Source: Nocardioides panzhihuensis (GTDB lineage: Bacteria; Actinomycetota; Actinomycetes; Propionibacteriales; Nocardioidaceae). From it: a stretch of 64,000 bases of DNA. Position 1 is the first letter of the stretch. Each line of letters starts with the position of its first letter. The notes under the pieces were generated by a model. The model was not told where the DNA came from and searched no databases. It was given only the letters and a program-made list of their open reading frames with translations. A program made the translations under genes and the position numbers. The stretch covers positions 3,883,501 to 3,947,500 of the forward strand of contig NZ_JACBZR010000001.1 of NCBI RefSeq assembly GCF_013408335.1, given 5' to 3'. Shown here piece by piece: positions 43,221 through 51,737 of this stretch.

Positions 43221-43697
43221 GTGACAGCGATCTTCGCGAGTGTGGTGGCAGTGCTCGGCACCCTCCTCGGCTCTCTGGCGACGTACGCGATCCAGCGGAG
43301 CACAGTTCGTCAGCAGCAGGCACTGGCCGGGGTAGAGCGCCGGCGGCAGGAACGGGTCGACGCGATCGCGGTCTACGCGGAGGCACTCACCACCTACCGA
43401 CGTGTCCGGATGGACCGGTGGCACTCCGTCAACGAGGATCGCGACGACCAGGACACCCTCCGACGGCAGAACTACGAGGTACGCGCGGCGGCCGTGTCGG
43501 CACGACTACGAGTCGAGCTGCTGGTCGAGGACCAGGAGCTGCGAAAGCAATGTCGCCTGGCGCTCGAGGTCATCGAGGCGATGAGGCCCGGGATCACCTC
43601 CGAGGAGTTCGACCAGGGCCGGAACGAGTCGCGGACCGCGCTCACCCGGCTTGTCGACGCGGCCCGCAAGTTCTTGGAGCAGGCACAGCCGGGCTAG
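43221..43697 (+). CDS. Hypothetical single-pass membrane protein with coiled coil
   Basis: A 158-residue protein. One helix (FASVVAVLGTLLGSLATYAI) lies at the N-terminus, followed by a long charged helical region (QQQALAGVERRRQERVDAIA), probably a coiled coil. I do not recognise a family. The start is uncertain: GTG at 43221 or TTG at 43209, neither with a good ribosome site. Its stop overlaps the convergent amidohydrolase stop by 3-4 bases. Confidence 0.55.
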   Translation: MTAIFASVVAVLGTLLGSLATYAIQRSTVRQQQALAGVERRRQERVDAIAVYAEALTTYRRVRMDRWHSVNEDRDDQDTLRRQNYEVRAAAVSARLRVELLVEDQELRKQCRLALEVIEAMRPGITSEEFDQGRNESRTALTRLVDAARKFLEQAQPG

Positions 43698-44593
43698 AGC
43701 CGGAAGAGCCGCGCGGCATTCTCGTAGAGCACCCCGCGCGCCCACTCGTCCCCGAGCCCGAGACCCAGAACCGCGTCGACCGCCTCCAGATACGGATAGG
43801 GGATGTTCGGGAAGTCGCTCCCGAACAGCACCCGCTCCCCCAGCGCCTTCAGGCGTGGCATCTCCTCGGCCGGGAAGGGCGCCATCGCCTCGGTGAAGGC
43901 GGTGAAGGCCATGGTCGTGTCCAGGTGCACCCCGTCGTACTTCTCCGCCAGATCGAGGAATCGTGAGTAGTCCGGCAGCCCCATGTGGGCGATGATCAGC
44001 ACCAGATCCGGATAGCGCTCGAGCAGCGCCTCCATGCCGGCCGGCCCGGTGAAACGCCCCGGCGCGGGCCCGTGGCCGGAGTGGATCACCAGCGGCGTAC
44101 GCGACTGCGAGAGCACCTCCCAGACCGGGTCCAGCAGCGGCGAGTTGGGGTCGTAGTCACCGACCTGGACGTGCGCCTTGAAGATCCGCGCCCCTGCCTC
44201 CACCGCCTCGCGCACACACTCGCCCGCCCCCGGCTCCGGGTAGAACGTCGCGGACTGCAGGCAGTCCGGCTTGTCGGCAGCGAACTCCGCACCCCACTCG
44301 TTCAGCCACGCCGCCATCTGGGGCTTGTGCGGATAGGTGAGCGCCGAGAAGTGACCTACGCCGAGGCCCCTCAGCACGCGGAGCCGCTCCTCCTCGGTGT
44401 GCCGGTAGGCGATCGGCCACGCCCGGCCGGTCATCGGACCGACCGCGTCGAAGTAGGACCAGACCTTCTCGAGCATCCGCTCGGGCAGGAAATGGGTGTG
44501 TACGTCGAAGATGCCGTCCAGGCCCAGCGCATCGAGCCGCGCACGGATCTGCGCAGGCTCGTCGGGGGCGACGGTGACCGCAGGAGCATTCAC
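43694..44593 (-). CDS. Amidohydrolase (ACMSD/TIM-barrel family)
   Basis: A 299-residue metal-dependent hydrolase or decarboxylase. FDVHTHFLPERML carries the first metal histidines, FKAHVQVGDYDPN and VIHSGHGPAPGRF further ligands, and FGSDFPNIPYPY the metal aspartate. This is the amidohydrolase_2 (ACMSD-like) family; the substrate is unknown. GTG start at 44593. The longer frame to 45502 is antisense to its neighbour and is rejected. Confidence 0.85.
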   Translation of the reverse strand: MNAPAVTVAPDEPAQIRARLDALGLDGIFDVHTHFLPERMLEKVWSYFDAVGPMTGRAWPIAYRHTEEERLRVLRGLGVGHFSALTYPHKPQMAAWLNEWGAEFAADKPDCLQSATFYPEPGAGECVREAVEAGARIFKAHVQVGDYDPNSPLLDPVWEVLSQSRTPLVIHSGHGPAPGRFTGPAGMEALLERYPDLVLIIAHMGLPDYSRFLDLAEKYDGVHLDTTMAFTAFTEAMAPFPAEEMPRLKALGERVLFGSDFPNIPYPYLEAVDAVLGLGLGDEWARGVLYENAARLFRL

Positions 44594-44604
44594 AGCAGGC
44601 GAAC

Positions 44605-45507
44605 CTACCCGGCTGAGGCGGAGCCCGAAGCCATGTGCCCCGCAGATGCGGAGCCCGAAGGCACGGGCACGGCGAACGTTTCCGCGATCGCCCGCGCCCT
44701 CGCGGGGATCTCCTCGGCGGTCAGCCCCCAGGTCCCCTCGGCGAAACGCCGGGCGAGCTTCGCGAGCGAGTCCGCACCTTCGTTGAGTGCCTCGCCGACA
44801 TGGCCGCGCACCCATTCGAACGAGACTCGCTCGGACTCGCGGCACAGATCGTCGTGCATCCGGGTCAGGCCGGCGAGCTCGGCCCGGTGGGCAGTGTCGT
44901 AGCCCTTCGGCATGGACTCCTCGCCCCGGAGCCAGCTCTCGATCAGCGCGAGCGCGACCCGCGAGTCGGTCCGGATGGTCAGCGTGCGCCGAGGCAGCGC
45001 TCGCACCGCCTCGGCGATCGCCTGGAGCTCGGCCAGGACCACCAGCGACTGCGGATCGCGGATCCGGGCGTTGGGCATCTGCCGCCCGAAGCCGTGCTGT
45101 CCGTCGCCGGCGAGCCAGCCCCACCCGATGTACCCGCGGTGCGCCGAGCCGTCGGTCGCCACCACCAGTGGTGGCAACGGGCCGGCGCGATGGACGGCCA
45201 GCGCCTCGACCGCCTCGGCGCGGATGTCCGCGTCCTCGTCGACGAACGGCACCACGGCGACCCCTGGATACGCGGACGCGATCTCGTCGGTCAGAATCCA
45301 GAACCGCGAGTTGGACGGAAGCGCGACTACGACCTGAACCGGTGCGAGCGACTGCAGCGAGTCGTACGCGGCTCCGAGCGCCGCGATGATCGCGTCCTCG
45401 GTCCCGCGCGCACCCAGCGATCCCGCCGCGCGCAGCTCCGGACCGGCCAGAACCCAGTCCCAGCGCTCGGCGTCGCTGCGCCCCTTGACGACGATGAAGC
45501 AACGCAC
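44605..45507 (-). CDS. RNase H-domain protein with N-terminal extension
   Basis: A 300-residue protein. The C-terminal RNase H fold has all four acidic residues: VVATDGSAHRGYIGWGWLA (Asp), VVLAELQAIAEAV (Glu), TIRTDSRVALALI (Asp) and GHVGEALNEGADSLAKLA (Asp). The N-terminal 115 residues are an unrecognised alpha/beta domain (VVVALPSNSRFWILTDEIA). The C-terminal tail has repeated SGSASAG. A strong ribosome site (AGGAGG) precedes GTG 45507. It would cut RNA in RNA-DNA hybrids. Confidence 0.85.
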   Translation of the reverse strand: MRCFIVVKGRSDAERWDWVLAGPELRAAGSLGARGTEDAIIAALGAAYDSLQSLAPVQVVVALPSNSRFWILTDEIASAYPGVAVVPFVDEDADIRAEAVEALAVHRAGPLPPLVVATDGSAHRGYIGWGWLAGDGQHGFGRQMPNARIRDPQSLVVLAELQAIAEAVRALPRRTLTIRTDSRVALALIESWLRGEESMPKGYDTAHRAELAGLTRMHDDLCRESERVSFEWVRGHVGEALNEGADSLAKLARRFAEGTWGLTAEEIPARARAIAETFAVPVPSGSASAGHMASGSASAG

Positions 45508-45611
45508 CGCAGACCTCCTGACCCGCCCGAACAAGTCACTCTCGACGTTACCGGGCGGCCCCGAAGATCCCGACGGCGCCATCAGGATCCGGACACCGTC
45601 GACCGGAACGG

Positions 45612-46292
45612 TCAGACGAGCCCGAGCTCCCGGGCGCGTACGCCCGCCTGGAACCGGGACGAGGCGCCGAGCGCCTCCATGAGCTCGGCGACCCGGCGCC
45701 GGTAGGTGCGTACGCCGAGCCCGAGGGTGCGCGCCGCGGCCTCGTCCTTCACGCCTCGGCCGAGCAGGTCGAGCACCTGCGGAGCGATGTCGCGCAGCTC
45801 GGCGATCCGGGCGTCGTAGGCGTCCACCGAGGTCGCCGAACGCCACGCCGCATCGAAGAGGGAGGTGACGCCCTGGACCACCTCGGGCTGGGTGACGATG
45901 CTGAAGCTGCGCTCGCCCAGGCGCCGGTCGCCGGCGAGGATCGCCACCCGGCGGTCGATCAGGATCGTCTCGTTGATCTCGTCGGGAGTGATCCGGATCT
46001 GGGCGCCACGGGTGTCGCGGATCTCGCGCAGATGAGCGGCGGAGGTCGGGTCGAGCAGCACGTTGGGCCGATAGACCTTCCGCAGCCGCACCTCGGCGCC
46101 GTCGCGACCGCACAGCGCGGCCCGGATGCCGGCATCGGTCCGCGCGGCCGACCAGGTGCGCAGGTCGATCGCCGCACAGGCGATGTCGGTGGCGACCGCG
46201 AACAGATGCGAGGTGCGCCGCACCAGCTCCTCCTCGCCGCGAACGAGGGCGACGGTCCCGCCCGTCCGGATCGTCCCCACGGTGTTCGTCAT
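45612..46292 (-). CDS. LuxR-type HTH transcription regulator
   Basis: A 226-residue regulator. An N-terminal alpha/beta domain without a phosphorylation site is followed by a C-terminal HTH in LDLLGRGVKDEAAARTLGLGVRTYRRRVAELMEAL. It is divergent from the aldo/keto reductase with 98 bp between start codons and probably controls that gene. The long frame across 44605-46596 is rejected. Confidence 0.8.
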   Translation of the reverse strand: MTNTVGTIRTGGTVALVRGEEELVRRTSHLFAVATDIACAAIDLRTWSAARTDAGIRAALCGRDGAEVRLRKVYRPNVLLDPTSAAHLREIRDTRGAQIRITPDEINETILIDRRVAILAGDRRLGERSFSIVTQPEVVQGVTSLFDAAWRSATSVDAYDARIAELRDIAPQVLDLLGRGVKDEAAARTLGLGVRTYRRRVAELMEALGASSRFQAGVRARELGLV

Positions 46293-46390
46293 GGCATCGA
46301 TCCTCCCTCGCCCACCAAGGCGCGAGCGGCGATCGGCAACAACCTGCCAACGGCGTGAGTACGCGGCAGCTGGTCGCGACGCTGGAGAGC

Positions 46391-47338
46391 ATGACGACGA
46401 ACCACATCACCGCCGGCACCGCCGGCACCGCCGGCACCGCCGGCACCTGGCAGCTCGGCGAGAAGCAGATCAACCGGATCGGCTTCGGTGCGATGCGCCT
46501 GATCGGCAACCTGTCCACCCCGATCGCCCCCGACCGCGAGGCCGCGATCGCCGTGCTCCGCCGCGCTGTCGAGCTCGGCGTGAACCACATCGACACCGCG
46601 GCGATCTACTTCACCCCCACGCGGTCGGCCAACGAGCTGATCGCGACCGCCCTCCAGCCGTACGACGACGACCTGGTGATCGCGACCAAGGTCGGCCCCA
46701 CCCCGCGCGGACGCGACGGCGCCTGGGAGTCAGAGACCCGTCCCGAGCGCCTGCGCGACCAGGTCGAGGAGAACATCCGCCAGCTCGGCCTCGACCACCT
46801 CGACGTGGTGAACCTGCGCTGGGGAGTCGGGCGCGAGCGCGGCACCGGGTCCATCGCCGACCACTTCGGCGCCCTGCTCGACCTGCGCGAGGCGGGCCTG
46901 GTCGAGCATGTCGGCCTCTCCAACATCGGCCCTGAGCAGCTCACGGAGGCGCTCGTGATCGGGCCGGTGGCCTGCGTACAGAACCAGTACGGTCTCACCA
47001 CCCGCCGCGAGGACGACGCGCTGCTGCGGCTGTGCGGCGAGCACGGGGTCGCGTTCGTGCCCTTCAACTCCATCGGCGCCGCCGTCGCCGGAGCGGTCCC
47101 TGGAACCGTCCCCGACGAGACCGGACGCCACGTGGTCGAGGCCATCGCAGAGGCGCACTCCGCGACCCCCGCCCAGGTACGCCTCGCCTGGACCCTCCAC
47201 CAGGGCCCGCACGTGCTCGCCATCCCCGGCACCGCCGACCCCGCGCACCTCGCGGAGAACATCGCCGCCGGCGCCCTCCGGCTCACCGACGAGGAGGTGG
47301 ACCGCCTGGACGCCGTCTCCGCGCCGACGGCTCGCTGA
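46391..47338 (+). CDS. Aldo/keto reductase
   Basis: A 315-residue AKR TIM barrel that reduces aldehydes or ketones with NADPH. HIDTAAIYF has the catalytic Asp and Tyr, VIATKVGP the Lys; the usual active-site His strand reads VVNLRWG, so His is replaced by Asn. NADPH-binding residues lie in LSNIGPEQL and IPGTADPAHLAEN. GGAGAG precedes the ATG. The N-terminus contains four 9-bp repeats (ACCGCCGGC, 46409-46444) encoding a Thr-Ala-Gly repeat. Confidence 0.85.
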   Translation: MTTNHITAGTAGTAGTAGTWQLGEKQINRIGFGAMRLIGNLSTPIAPDREAAIAVLRRAVELGVNHIDTAAIYFTPTRSANELIATALQPYDDDLVIATKVGPTPRGRDGAWESETRPERLRDQVEENIRQLGLDHLDVVNLRWGVGRERGTGSIADHFGALLDLREAGLVEHVGLSNIGPEQLTEALVIGPVACVQNQYGLTTRREDDALLRLCGEHGVAFVPFNSIGAAVAGAVPGTVPDETGRHVVEAIAEAHSATPAQVRLAWTLHQGPHVLAIPGTADPAHLAENIAAGALRLTDEEVDRLDAVSAPTAR

Positions 47339-47341
47339 CCT

Positions 47342-47920
47342 CTAGGCCGCGGTGCCCAACGCCTCCCGCACCGCGGCCCGTACGGTGTGGCCGGCCGCCT
47401 CCAGCGGCTCGGTGGACCGCAGCGACCGAGCCAGGACGAAGGCGCCCTCGAGGCTCGTGATGAAGCCGATGATCAGGCCGCGGGCGGCCTCGGGCGGAAC
47501 TCCCCGCTGCTCGAGATGCCGCCCGCCGGCCTCGATCCAGTCGGCGAACACCTCGGCGGTCGCCTGGCGCAGCGGCTCGTTGGTGCTCGCGACCTCGAGC
47601 GCGACGGTGGCGATCGGGCAGGCGTCGGCATAGTCGGTCTCCACCAGCACCGTGGCGGCGGCCGCGAACGCGGTCTCGACATTGGTGAGCAAGTCGTCGG
47701 GACCGGCGAAGAAGGCCAGGACCAGGTCTCGGTACTCCCCGCCCGCGCGCCGGATCGTCTCGCCCGCCAGGTCGTCCTTGCCACCGGGGAAGAAGTGGTA
47801 GATCGATCCGAACGGCGCCTTGGCCACCTCGGCGATCTGCTTGAGGCCGGTGCCGGACATGCCCTGTCTGCGGAAGAGCTCGGTGCTGGCATCGAGGATC
47901 CGCGTACGCGTGTTGGTCAT
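47342..47920 (-). CDS. TetR-family repressor
   Basis: A 192-residue TetR protein. The HTH is ILDASTELFRRQGMSGTGLKQIAEVAKAPFGSIYHFFPGGKDDL; the C-terminal region has CPIATVALEVASTNEPLR, as in TetR_C_13-type proteins. It is divergent from the DUF4383 gene, with an imperfect palindrome at that gene's start as a likely operator. Ligand unknown. Confidence 0.88.
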   Translation of the reverse strand: MTNTRTRILDASTELFRRQGMSGTGLKQIAEVAKAPFGSIYHFFPGGKDDLAGETIRRAGGEYRDLVLAFFAGPDDLLTNVETAFAAAATVLVETDYADACPIATVALEVASTNEPLRQATAEVFADWIEAGGRHLEQRGVPPEAARGLIIGFITSLEGAFVLARSLRSTEPLEAAGHTVRAAVREALGTAA

Positions 47921-47960
47921 CGCCTGAACTTTCGGTAGCGCCTGTGAACGGGAACGTCTA

Positions 47961-47977
47961 TGGTCAATATATGACTA
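47961..47977. promoter_or_regulatory. Candidate TetR operator
   Basis: TGGTCA (47961-47966) and TGACTA (47972-47977) form an inverted repeat with one mismatch and a 5-bp centre. It overlaps the ATG of the DUF4383 gene (47971) and is 40 bp from the TetR start. Confidence 0.45.
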
Positions 47978-48447
47978 GAACGATCTATCAAGAGACGCGT
48001 TCGGGCACGCGCTGGACGTTCACCCAGTGGGCGGTCCTGGTGGTCTGCACGGTCCACATCCTGTGGGCGATCGCCGGATTCATCGCAGAGCCGAGCTTCG
48101 AGGTCGGCCACCACGCCCCGACGCAGAAGGTGCTGGGGATGGACTACAACGGCTGGCACGCGGTCGCCGGGTTCGCGCTGTTCGCGCCCGGTCTGTTCCT
48201 GTGCCGCCGCAACTCCTGGTCGGTGCTCTATCTCCTGGCCGCGGCCGTCGCCGGCACCGTTCCCGGGATCTGGGCGCTCATCTCACCGCAGGTCATGTGG
48301 GTCATGCACATGCCCGACCACGTCACCGACGCGGTGATCCACTTCGCGACCGCGGCTGTCCTGGTCCTCATCGCGGTCGTGCAGATCCGACGCGACGGCG
48401 GCTGGGCCAACACGATGTCCGATCTGCGGAGGCCTCCGACGTTGTGA
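47971..48447 (+). CDS. DUF4383-like membrane protein
   Basis: A 158-residue protein with four predicted helices: about 17-37, 57-77, 84-106 and 117-139. KVLGMDYNGWHAVAGFALFAPGLF matches the DUF4383 signature. Function is unknown. The divergent TetR gene and the operator-like palindrome at its start suggest ligand-controlled expression. Confidence 0.75.
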   Translation: MTRTIYQETRSGTRWTFTQWAVLVVCTVHILWAIAGFIAEPSFEVGHHAPTQKVLGMDYNGWHAVAGFALFAPGLFLCRRNSWSVLYLLAAAVAGTVPGIWALISPQVMWVMHMPDHVTDAVIHFATAAVLVLIAVVQIRRDGGWANTMSDLRRPPTL

Positions 48448-48486
48448 AGCCGAGAGTGACCGATAGACCACTCTCGGCTTCACAAC
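48441..48486. terminator. 18-bp-arm perfect hairpin between convergent genes
   Basis: GTTGTGAAGCCGAGAGTG (48441-48458) and CACTCTCGGCTTCACAAC (48469-48486) are perfect inverted repeats with a 10-nt loop. The left arm contains the DUF4383 stop codon; the acyl-CoA ligase stop is 10 bp past the right arm. No U-tract. Confidence 0.75.
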
Positions 48487-48495
48487 CCGGGCGAC

Positions 48496-50352
48496 TCAGC
48501 CTTGCGCCTCGGCGTACAGCCCGTCGATGATGTCGGCGTACTTCTTGCTCACCACCCGGCGCTTCAGCTTCAGGGTCGGGGTGAGCTCCTCGGACTCGGC
48601 GGTCCACTCCTCGCCGAGCAGCTCGAAGGCCTTGACCTGCTCGGGGCGGGAGAGCCGGGCGTTGGCGGCGTCCACGGCCTTGGCCACGGCGCCCCGGATG
48701 ACCGGGTGCTGGGCGAGCTCGGCGAGCGAGCCGGCCTCGACCCCGAGCTTCTGAGCGACCACCGGAGCGATCTCGCCGTCGAGGGTGAGCACGGCGACGA
48801 CGTACGAGCGAGCGTCACCGACCACCATGGCGTGACCGACCAGCGGGCTCTCCTTGAGGAGGTTCTCGATGTTGGACGGCGCGATGTTCTTGCCCGCAGA
48901 GTTGATGATCATCTCCTTCTTGCGGTCGACCACGGTCAGGAACCCGTCCTCGTCCAGCGAGCCGATGTCGCCGGTGTGCAGCCAGCCGTCGGCGTCGAAG
49001 AGCTCGGCCGTGGCCTCCGGCCGTCGTACGTAGCCAGGGGTCATGATCGGACCGCGGAACAGGATCTCGCCGTCATCGGCGATGCGCACCTCGATCCCGG
49101 GCTGCGCGCGGCCGACGGTGCCGAGCCGGAAGCCGTCGGGGCCGTTGCCGGTGGCCGCCCCGGTGGTCTCGGTCATGCCGTAGACGTCGTAGATCTTCAG
49201 CCCGAGGCCGGCGAAGAACCTCGCCACCTCGATGGGCATCGGCGCGGCGGCGCTGGCGGCCCACTCGACCTTGTCGAGACCGAGGAGCGCGCGCATGATC
49301 GAGAGCACCGACGCGTCGGCCTGCTCGAACTGCGCCTGGAGCTCGGCGGAGGTCGTCTGCCCGGTCTGCTGCGACTCGACGTAGGCCAGCCCGACCGCCA
49401 TCGCCTTCTCCACGGCCTCCCGCTTGGCGTCGTCGGTCTCGGCGGCGAGCAGAGCGGTGACGCCGGTGCGGATCTTCTCCCAGACCCGGGGCACCCCGAA
49501 GAAGCTGGTCGGATGCACCTCCTGGAGGCTGGCGAGCAGCAGCGAGGGGTCCTGGATCAGGTAGACGTGACCGCCGTTGAACTGCGGGATGTAGAGACTG
49601 AGCACCCGCTCGGCGATGTGCGCGAACGGCAGGTAGGAGACCAGCACCCCCGGCTCCTCGACACCGGAGGTCGCCAGCGAGGAGGTCGTCTCGAAGACGA
49701 TGTTGCGGTGGGTGAGCACCACCCCCTTGGGCTGCCCGGTCGTACCCGAGGTGTAGAGCATGGTGACGGTGTCGTCCTGGGTCACCGCCGCGCCTCGAGC
49801 GTCCAGCTCGTCGCCGACCTCGGCCAGCGCGGCCGCCCCCGAGGACACGAAGTCGTCCCAGGCGATCGCCCGCGGATCGTCCGCCACGGTTGCGTCGATC
49901 GTGACGACACGGACGATCTCCTCCCGCTTCAGCCCGAGCGCCCAGCGGGCGACGTGATCGTCGGTCTCCAGCACCACGATCCGTGGGTCCGCATGCTCGG
50001 CGACATAGCCGACCTGGTCGGGCGCGAGGGTGTTGTAGATGCTGATCGGGACCCCGCCGGCGAGCACCGCGGCCAGGTCGGCGAGGACGTGCTCGATGCG
50101 GTTGGCGGCCATGATCGCGACCGACTCCCCCGGCTTCAGACCAGCCTCGATGTAGGCAGCCGCGAGCTCGCGAGCCCGCTGGTGCAGCTCGCCCCAGGTC
50201 AGCGTGCGCCAACCGGTGCCGTCGGCAGTGTGCCGGTCGGAGAAGGCCGGCTCGGCGCCGCGTTCGGCGACGACCTTGGCGAGGATGTCGACCATGGTCT
50301 GGTCGCCGATCTGGGACTCGATGGCGGCGCGGTCAGCGAGGACGTCGGGCAT
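48496..50352 (-). CDS. Long-chain acyl-CoA ligase, FadD15-type
   Basis: A 618-residue AMP-binding enzyme. TMLYTSGTTGQPKGVVLTHRNI is the P-loop, DVYGMTETTGAATGN the AMP-binding motif, and GWLHTGDIGSLDEDGFLTVVDRKKEMII the hinge. It activates fatty acids to acyl-CoA via acyl-AMP. The overall length and the C-terminal LKRRVVSKKYADIIDGLY resemble FadD15/long-chain ligases. AAGGAG is upstream of the ATG. A CRP-like palindrome lies 22 bp before the start. Confidence 0.93.
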   Translation of the reverse strand: MPDVLADRAAIESQIGDQTMVDILAKVVAERGAEPAFSDRHTADGTGWRTLTWGELHQRARELAAAYIEAGLKPGESVAIMAANRIEHVLADLAAVLAGGVPISIYNTLAPDQVGYVAEHADPRIVVLETDDHVARWALGLKREEIVRVVTIDATVADDPRAIAWDDFVSSGAAALAEVGDELDARGAAVTQDDTVTMLYTSGTTGQPKGVVLTHRNIVFETTSSLATSGVEEPGVLVSYLPFAHIAERVLSLYIPQFNGGHVYLIQDPSLLLASLQEVHPTSFFGVPRVWEKIRTGVTALLAAETDDAKREAVEKAMAVGLAYVESQQTGQTTSAELQAQFEQADASVLSIMRALLGLDKVEWAASAAAPMPIEVARFFAGLGLKIYDVYGMTETTGAATGNGPDGFRLGTVGRAQPGIEVRIADDGEILFRGPIMTPGYVRRPEATAELFDADGWLHTGDIGSLDEDGFLTVVDRKKEMIINSAGKNIAPSNIENLLKESPLVGHAMVVGDARSYVVAVLTLDGEIAPVVAQKLGVEAGSLAELAQHPVIRGAVAKAVDAANARLSRPEQVKAFELLGEEWTAESEELTPTLKLKRRVVSKKYADIIDGLYAEAQG

Positions 50353-50373
50353 CAGAGGCGCTCCTTTTCAGTT

Positions 50374-50389
50374 TGTGACTCGGGTCACA
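50374..50389. promoter_or_regulatory. CRP/GlxR site upstream of the acyl-CoA ligase
   Basis: TGTGACTCGGGTCACA matches the CRP/GlxR consensus TGTGA-N6-TCACA at all ten positions. It is 22 bp upstream of the start codon of the acyl-CoA ligase (minus strand), and also within the 209-bp divergent region shared with pobA. Confidence 0.7.
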
Positions 50390-50561
50390 ACGTGTGCCTC
50401 GACCGTAGGGACCTGCCGGTGCGGACACAAGAGCCCGTCCGCATCATTTGGTTCAGCTCGACGGGCAGCGGCCCCTGTCGAACCGGGATCCGTACCCGGG
50501 GTTTTCATTCAGTGGAAAGTGGCGATGGCGGTGGCCACCCGAACGGAGGTTGACTCACCCC

Positions 50562-51737
50562 ATGGCAGATGAACGTACGCAGGTCGTGATCGTCGGCGCC
50601 GGTCCCGCGGGGATGCTGCTGAGCCATCTCCTCGCGGCCGACGGGGTCGACTCGGTCGTGGTGGAGACCCGGTCGGAGGAGTACGTCGCGGCCCGGATCC
50701 GCGCCGGCATCCTGGAGCAGTCGAGCGTCGACCTGCTCACCGAGGTCGGACTCGGCGACCGGCTGACTCGTGACGCCGACAAGCACCGCGGGATCTACCT
50801 GCAGTGGCCCGAGGAGCGCCACCACCTCGACTTCGTCGACCTGGTCGGCCGCGCGGTCTACGTCTACGGGCAGACCGAGATCCAGAAGGACCTCATCGAT
50901 GCCCGGCGCGCCGCCGGGCAGGTCGTCCACTACGAGGTCACCGACACCGCGCTGCACGACATCGAGTCCGACCGCCCCTCGGTCACCTTCACCGACTCCG
51001 AGGGCCGTGCCCGGACGGTCGTCGCGGATGCGATCGTCGGCTGCGACGGCTCCTTCGGCCCCAGCCGGGCCGCGATCCCGGCCCGAGAGAGCTGGGACCG
51101 CACCTATCCCTACAGCTGGTTCGGCATCCTCGCCGACGTCGCGCCCTCGACCGACGAGCTGATCTACGCCTGGCACCCCGACGGCTTCGCCCTGCACTCG
51201 ATGCGCTCGGAGAGCGTCTCCCGGTTCTACCTCCAGGTGCCGAACGGCACCGACCCGGCGAGCTGGTCCGACGACCAGATCTGGGACGCGCTCGCCGCCC
51301 GGCTCGGCCACGGACAGAACGGCTGGACGCTCCAGCCGGGTCAGATCACCGACCGCAGCGTCCTCCCGATGCGCTCCCACGTCTCCACGCCGATGCGCCA
51401 CGGCCGGCTCTTCCTCGCCGGCGACGCCGCCCACATCGTCCCGCCCACCGGAGCCAAGGGCCTCAATCTCGCGATCGCCGACGTCGCACTGCTCGCGCCC
51501 GCGCTCACCGCGCTCCTCAAGGGTGACCCACGCCTCGCCGACGGCTACTCAGAGACCGCGCTGCGCCGGGTCTGGCGCTGCACCCACTTCTCCTGGTGGA
51601 TGACCACCATGCTGCACACCACCGAGGACCCGTTCGACACCCAGCTCCAGCTCTCCCAGCTACGCTGGGTGACCTCCAGCCAGCACGCGGCAGCGGGGCT
51701 GGCGGAGAACTATGCAGGACTCCCGATCGGATTCTGA
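50562..51737 (+). CDS. pobA: 4-hydroxybenzoate 3-monooxygenase
   Basis: A 391-residue FAD monooxygenase that converts 4-hydroxybenzoate to protocatechuate. VIVGAGPAGMLLSHLLAADG binds FAD; ARIRAGILEQSSVDLL is the specific PobA region; AGDAAHIVPPTGAKGLNLAIADV is the second FAD motif. GGAGG is about 12 nt upstream of the ATG. The MFS gene starts right after its stop, a likely import partner. Confidence 0.95.
   Translation: MADERTQVVIVGAGPAGMLLSHLLAADGVDSVVVETRSEEYVAARIRAGILEQSSVDLLTEVGLGDRLTRDADKHRGIYLQWPEERHHLDFVDLVGRAVYVYGQTEIQKDLIDARRAAGQVVHYEVTDTALHDIESDRPSVTFTDSEGRARTVVADAIVGCDGSFGPSRAAIPARESWDRTYPYSWFGILADVAPSTDELIYAWHPDGFALHSMRSESVSRFYLQVPNGTDPASWSDDQIWDALAARLGHGQNGWTLQPGQITDRSVLPMRSHVSTPMRHGRLFLAGDAAHIVPPTGAKGLNLAIADVALLAPALTALLKGDPRLADGYSETALRRVWRCTHFSWWMTTMLHTTEDPFDTQLQLSQLRWVTSSQHAAAGLAENYAGLPIGF

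Noticed and set aside
44594..46596. Long minus-strand frames fusing amidohydrolase, RNase H and LuxR genes
   Set aside because: Frames shift between the true genes; upstream parts are antisense or out-of-frame translations, while each gene has its own start.
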